Origin: Schaalia odontolytica
Lineage (GTDB): Bacteria; Actinomycetota; Actinomycetes; Actinomycetales; Actinomycetaceae
Reading direction: 5' to 3'
NCBI GenBank assembly: GCA_958415245.1
Contig: CATYYP010000081.1
Location: forward strand, 1 to 7,800
DNA length: 7,800 nucleotides
The notes beneath the pieces were generated by a model, which made no database searches, was not told where the DNA came from, and worked only from the letters and a program-made list of their open reading frames with translations. How positions within the stretch are numbered: the stretch's first letter is position 1; every line of letters begins with the position of its first letter. This document shows, piece by piece, positions 5,750 through 7,800 of the stretch. The position numbers were made by a program, and so were the translations under genes.

Positions 5750-7012
5750 TCATGCGGCGAGGCAGAGCGCGTCCCTGGTCTCTGGTTGCCGTCGGCACGC
5801 GTGACACCGTCGGTCGCGACGATGATGGTGAGAGCCGCCATCGCGGCTACTGCCACCCTTGTGACGATGGTGATTCCCATCGTTTCCGCTGTCGTGGTTG
5901 CCTCCGTGCTGCTTGCGCGGGCGAGTTCCGCGCTCACTAGCGCCGTTGTGCTGCTGCTCGTGCGGTGCCTTACGACCGTGCGATTTGTCGTGCGAAGAGT
6001 CTTCGCCCCCATCGTGCTTACCGTGGTGGTGGTGGTGCTCTTCGTGCTCGTGCTCGATATTGATTTCGGGGCTGAACTCGATGCTCGGGTTGATCTCTGT
6101 GTGATTGTCTTGCTCGATATTGACGTCACCGTTCACGATGGTGCCGTTGTTATCACCGCCGACGTTCACACTCCTTCCGTCGCGCAGCTCGTAGCCCTCG
6201 CCGCCCTTGCTGTGTCCCTCGCCGCAGCAGCCGCCGCCGGGGGCCTGGCACTGCTCGCCGATGTGCTCGACGCCGCGGGTCAGGTTCTCGCCGACAGAGG
6301 TCATGACGGCGTAGATCGCCATGATGGCCTGAACGGCTTCCATGAGGACATCGAGGACAGGACCGATGAGGCCGACCCACTTGGCGACCTTACTGGCAAC
6401 CTGCGCTTCGGCAGCGGGAGCCGCAAGGCCCCAGGTGCATACGACTTCAACCGCTGCGGAAACACAGCTGCCGACGATATCGCCGATGGCGCCCACGACG
6501 GCGTCGTGGATGCTGTCGACGGAGTCTGCCACCTTCGTGAGCGCCTCGCCGAAGGCACCAGACGCGGCTGAGACGCCGTCGATCGCACTGGTGACGACGG
6601 CCTGGCGCTCCAGGTACGCGCGCACTGCTTCGCCGTGCATGCCAGACATCGCGGCCTGTGCGGTGGACTGCAGCTCTTCAGCAACGGAGGCGAGGGAGCT
6701 CGAGATGGAGTCCCAGCTGGAGCTCATGCCGTACACCTGAGCCGAGTCGCCGGTCAGCTGGTTCACCCAGGTCTTGAGGGGATCGATGTGCTGCAAGATC
6801 CACTCGACGCCCATACCGACGAGACCACCGATAGGGTCAACGGCGAGCCCGGCTGCTTCGTCGTAGATTGCCTTGGCCGAGCTGACGAGGTTGTTCACCT
6901 CGCCGGCGCGCAGGTCCTGGGCGACGTTGTACAGCTCGTCGACGATACCCAGGCCCTCGGTCGGGGTGGTGTAGTCGATACTCGGTGTGAATTCGGGGGA
7001 TTCGACGCTCAC
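5750..7012 (-). CDS. Putative type VII secretion (WXG100/LXG-like) protein with His-rich tail
   Basis: This is a 420-residue protein. Residues 58-170 resemble the helical WXG100-like module of actinobacterial T7SS substrates: DPIGGLVGMGVEWILQHIDP, then TWVNQLTGD, SSSWDSISSSLASVAEEL and GEAVRAYLERQ. A strict WxG is not present; MSG stands at the helix turn. Hydrophobic, Ala-rich segments at about 171-200 and 211-238 could enter membranes. A Cys cluster (CQAPGGGCCGEGH, 255-267) precedes an Asn/Gly/Asp region (VNVGGDNNGTIVNGDVNIE, 282-300). Residues 321-404 contain 21 His, including HEHEEHHHHH, with CHAC at 403-406, which suggests metal binding. The start is GTG at 7012, overlapping the upstream stop by four bases (GTGA), with AAGGAG 7 bases before it. 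The last 20 or so residues look less natural, so a frameshift near the 3' end cannot be excluded. No secretion machinery lies in the window; function is unknown. Confidence 0.8.
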   Translation of the reverse strand: MSVESPEFTPSIDYTTPTEGLGIVDELYNVAQDLRAGEVNNLVSSAKAIYDEAAGLAVDPIGGLVGMGVEWILQHIDPLKTWVNQLTGDSAQVYGMSSSWDSISSSLASVAEELQSTAQAAMSGMHGEAVRAYLERQAVVTSAIDGVSAASGAFGEALTKVADSVDSIHDAVVGAIGDIVGSCVSAAVEVVCTWGLAAPAAEAQVASKVAKWVGLIGPVLDVLMEAVQAIMAIYAVMTSVGENLTRGVEHIGEQCQAPGGGCCGEGHSKGGEGYELRDGRSVNVGGDNNGTIVNGDVNIEQDNHTEINPSIEFSPEINIEHEHEEHHHHHGKHDGGEDSSHDKSHGRKAPHEQQHNGASERGTRPRKQHGGNHDSGNDGNHHRHKGGSSRDGGSHHHRRDRRCHACRRQPETRDALCLAA

Positions 7013-7800
7013 TTCTGAACTCCTTCAAACAGGAAGCGACGCAGCGTGCGTTCTTCATCCTGGCGCTGACGATACAGGAACGTTTCGATGTCCTTATCGC
7101 CGTGGTCATCCTGCCGTTCGAACAGCGAACGCACGTCGTCCGTCTTCGTATCGGGGTGAGCCTTCGAGAACTCTTCGATACGGGAGGACTGAGCCTTCTC
7201 CTGCTCCTCGACGAAGCTGCGGTAGCTGGCCTGCTGGTCGTTGCGCTGCTTCGACATGAAGGCGTCGAACTCGCGGGACGTTGCCTGCGGGTTGTCCTTC
7301 ACGTACTGGCGGATCTGGGTTTCTTCTTCGGTGCGCTGGCGCGACAGGAAGTCCGTCATCGCGTCCTGCTGCTCCTGCTGGTTGGACTCGATGAGGCTCT
7401 TCACCTCGGAGATGTCCTCACCGGGGTGCGCGTCAGCGTAGCGCGCGAGCGCCTCGTTCTGGTCTTCCTTCTGGCGCTCGTAGAACTCGGCAAGATCGGT
7501 GTTTTCGTCGTCGCGCTGCTTCTCGAGGAAGCGACGCAGTTCGTCGTCGTCGGCGTTGAGCTTGTCGTGGCCGCCGAGGAGGCTGTCGAAGGAGTTACCG
7601 GACTGGCCGTCCTTGCCTTCCTTACCGTCCTTGCCTTCCTTACCGTCTTGCCCGTCCTTGCCATCGTGCCCGTCCTTGCCATCGTGCCCGTCCTTTGCGG
7701 AGTCATCGCCGTGGCCGGGGTTGCTTGAGAGGGAGGGCATTGTGGACTGTCCGCTGAGGCCGCCCAGGCCGCCACCGCCGCCGAAGCCGCCGCCACCACC
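7009..7800 (-). CDS. Repeat-rich protein: Gly-rich, collagen-like and 15-residue helical repeats (5' end outside window)
   Basis: The frame is open to the window edge. A Met at 7740 is possible as a start, but it has no Shine-Dalgarno, and the 20 codons before it are in frame and read as a Gly-rich stretch (GGGGGFGGGGGLGGLSGQST). The true start is therefore probably beyond 7800. Numbering from that Met: residues 17-48 are eleven in-register Gly-X-Y triplets (GKD, GHD, GKE), collagen-like. Residues 71-243 are strongly charged helical repeats of exactly 15 residues, with an aromatic or Leu at 71, 86, 101, 116, 131, 146, 161, 176, 191, 206, 221 and 236. Position 5 of the unit is always Gln/Asn/His except in the last unit, and position 13 is always hydrophobic. 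Every third unit has a Pro (HP, NP, HP). I recognise no family. It is coupled to the His-rich T7SS-like gene by a 4-base overlap. Confidence 0.82.
   Translation of the reverse strand, partial: GGGGGFGGGGGLGGLSGQSTMPSLSSNPGHGDDSAKDGHDGKDGHDGKDGQDGKEGKDGKEGKDGQSGNSFDSLLGGHDKLNADDDELRRFLEKQRDDENTDLAEFYERQKEDQNEALARYADAHPGEDISEVKSLIESNQQEQQDAMTDFLSRQRTEEETQIRQYVKDNPQATSREFDAFMSKQRNDQQASYRSFVEEQEKAQSSRIEEFSKAHPDTKTDDVRSLFERQDDHGDKDIETFLYRQRQDEERTLRRFLFEGVQK
7020..7025 (-). promoter_or_regulatory. Shine-Dalgarno AAGGAG deciding the GTG start at 7012
   Basis: AAGGAG lies inside the end of the upstream repeat-protein gene, 7 bases before GTG. It supports the GTG start and translational reinitiation from the overlapping TGA. 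Confidence 0.75.
7609..7698 (-). repeat. 18-bp tandem repeat (5 units) encoding collagen-like triplets
   Basis: Units begin at 7609, 7627, 7645, 7663 and 7681. The first two are identical, and the third to fifth share CGTGCCCGTCCTTGCC-like sequence. Each unit encodes six residues, two Gly-X-Y triplets. Gain or loss of units by slippage would change collagen length without changing frame. Confidence 0.88.

Noticed and set aside
5521..6129. Minus-strand Ser/Thr-rich frame as an alternative C-terminus
   Set aside because: It runs through the terminator and into ktrA antisense, so it is not a plausible gene, though it is noted in the frameshift finding context.
5786..6571. Plus-strand frame encoding very hydrophobic, membrane-like sequence
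   Set aside because: It is antisense to the His/Asp/Glu/Ala-rich gene; CAC, GAC and GAG read backwards give Val and Leu codons. No ribosome-binding site supports it.
7102..7728. Plus-strand Leu/Val-rich 208-codon frame
   Set aside because: Shadow of the charged repeat protein on the minus strand, for the same codon reason.

Overview
The window is high-GC, with GC-rich third codon positions, leaderless-type promoters and gene neighbours typical of Actinomycetota. The small ribosomal protein and excisionase-type HTH pair, the Ktr potassium genes and the type VII-like secreted proteins suggest a member of the Actinomycetaceae (Actinomyces/Schaalia type). The genus is inference; only the actinobacterial character is well supported.

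Positions 1-1360: the charged C-terminal end of an unrecognised plus-strand gene meets, tail to tail, a minus-strand cluster. Reading on the minus strand, this cluster is an excisionase/BldC-type HTH regulator, then a 32-residue ribosomal protein of the AURKAIP1/COX24 (mycobacterial bS22) family, a strong hairpin terminator, and a histidine phosphatase that appears to start from a leaderless promoter.

Positions 1360-5750: a divergent regulatory region with a 7-bp inverted repeat leads into ktrB (TrkH-type K+ channel subunit). Its partner ktrA (single RCK subunit) lies 1.9 kb downstream. Between them is foreign-looking DNA: about 480 bp of nested non-coding repeats (42-bp period, plus a 304-bp-offset duplication), two perfect DnaA boxes, and an orphan AbiEi-like/DUF559 nuclease-fold gene with less GC-biased codons than its neighbours. 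A 17-bp-stem hairpin terminator closes ktrA.

Positions 5750-7800: two minus-strand genes overlap by 4 bases (GTGA) and are probably translationally coupled. The upstream one runs off the window end. It combines a Gly-rich stretch, an 11-triplet collagen-like Gly-X-Y segment encoded by an 18-bp tandem repeat, and an exact 15-residue repeat (twelve phases, grouped as 45-residue super-repeats with Pro in every third unit). The downstream one looks like a type VII-secretion WXG100/LXG-like protein with a striking His-rich tail. This pair is the least described part of the window and the best candidate for new biology: a secreted or surface-associated repeat protein coupled to a putative metal-binding T7SS-like protein.
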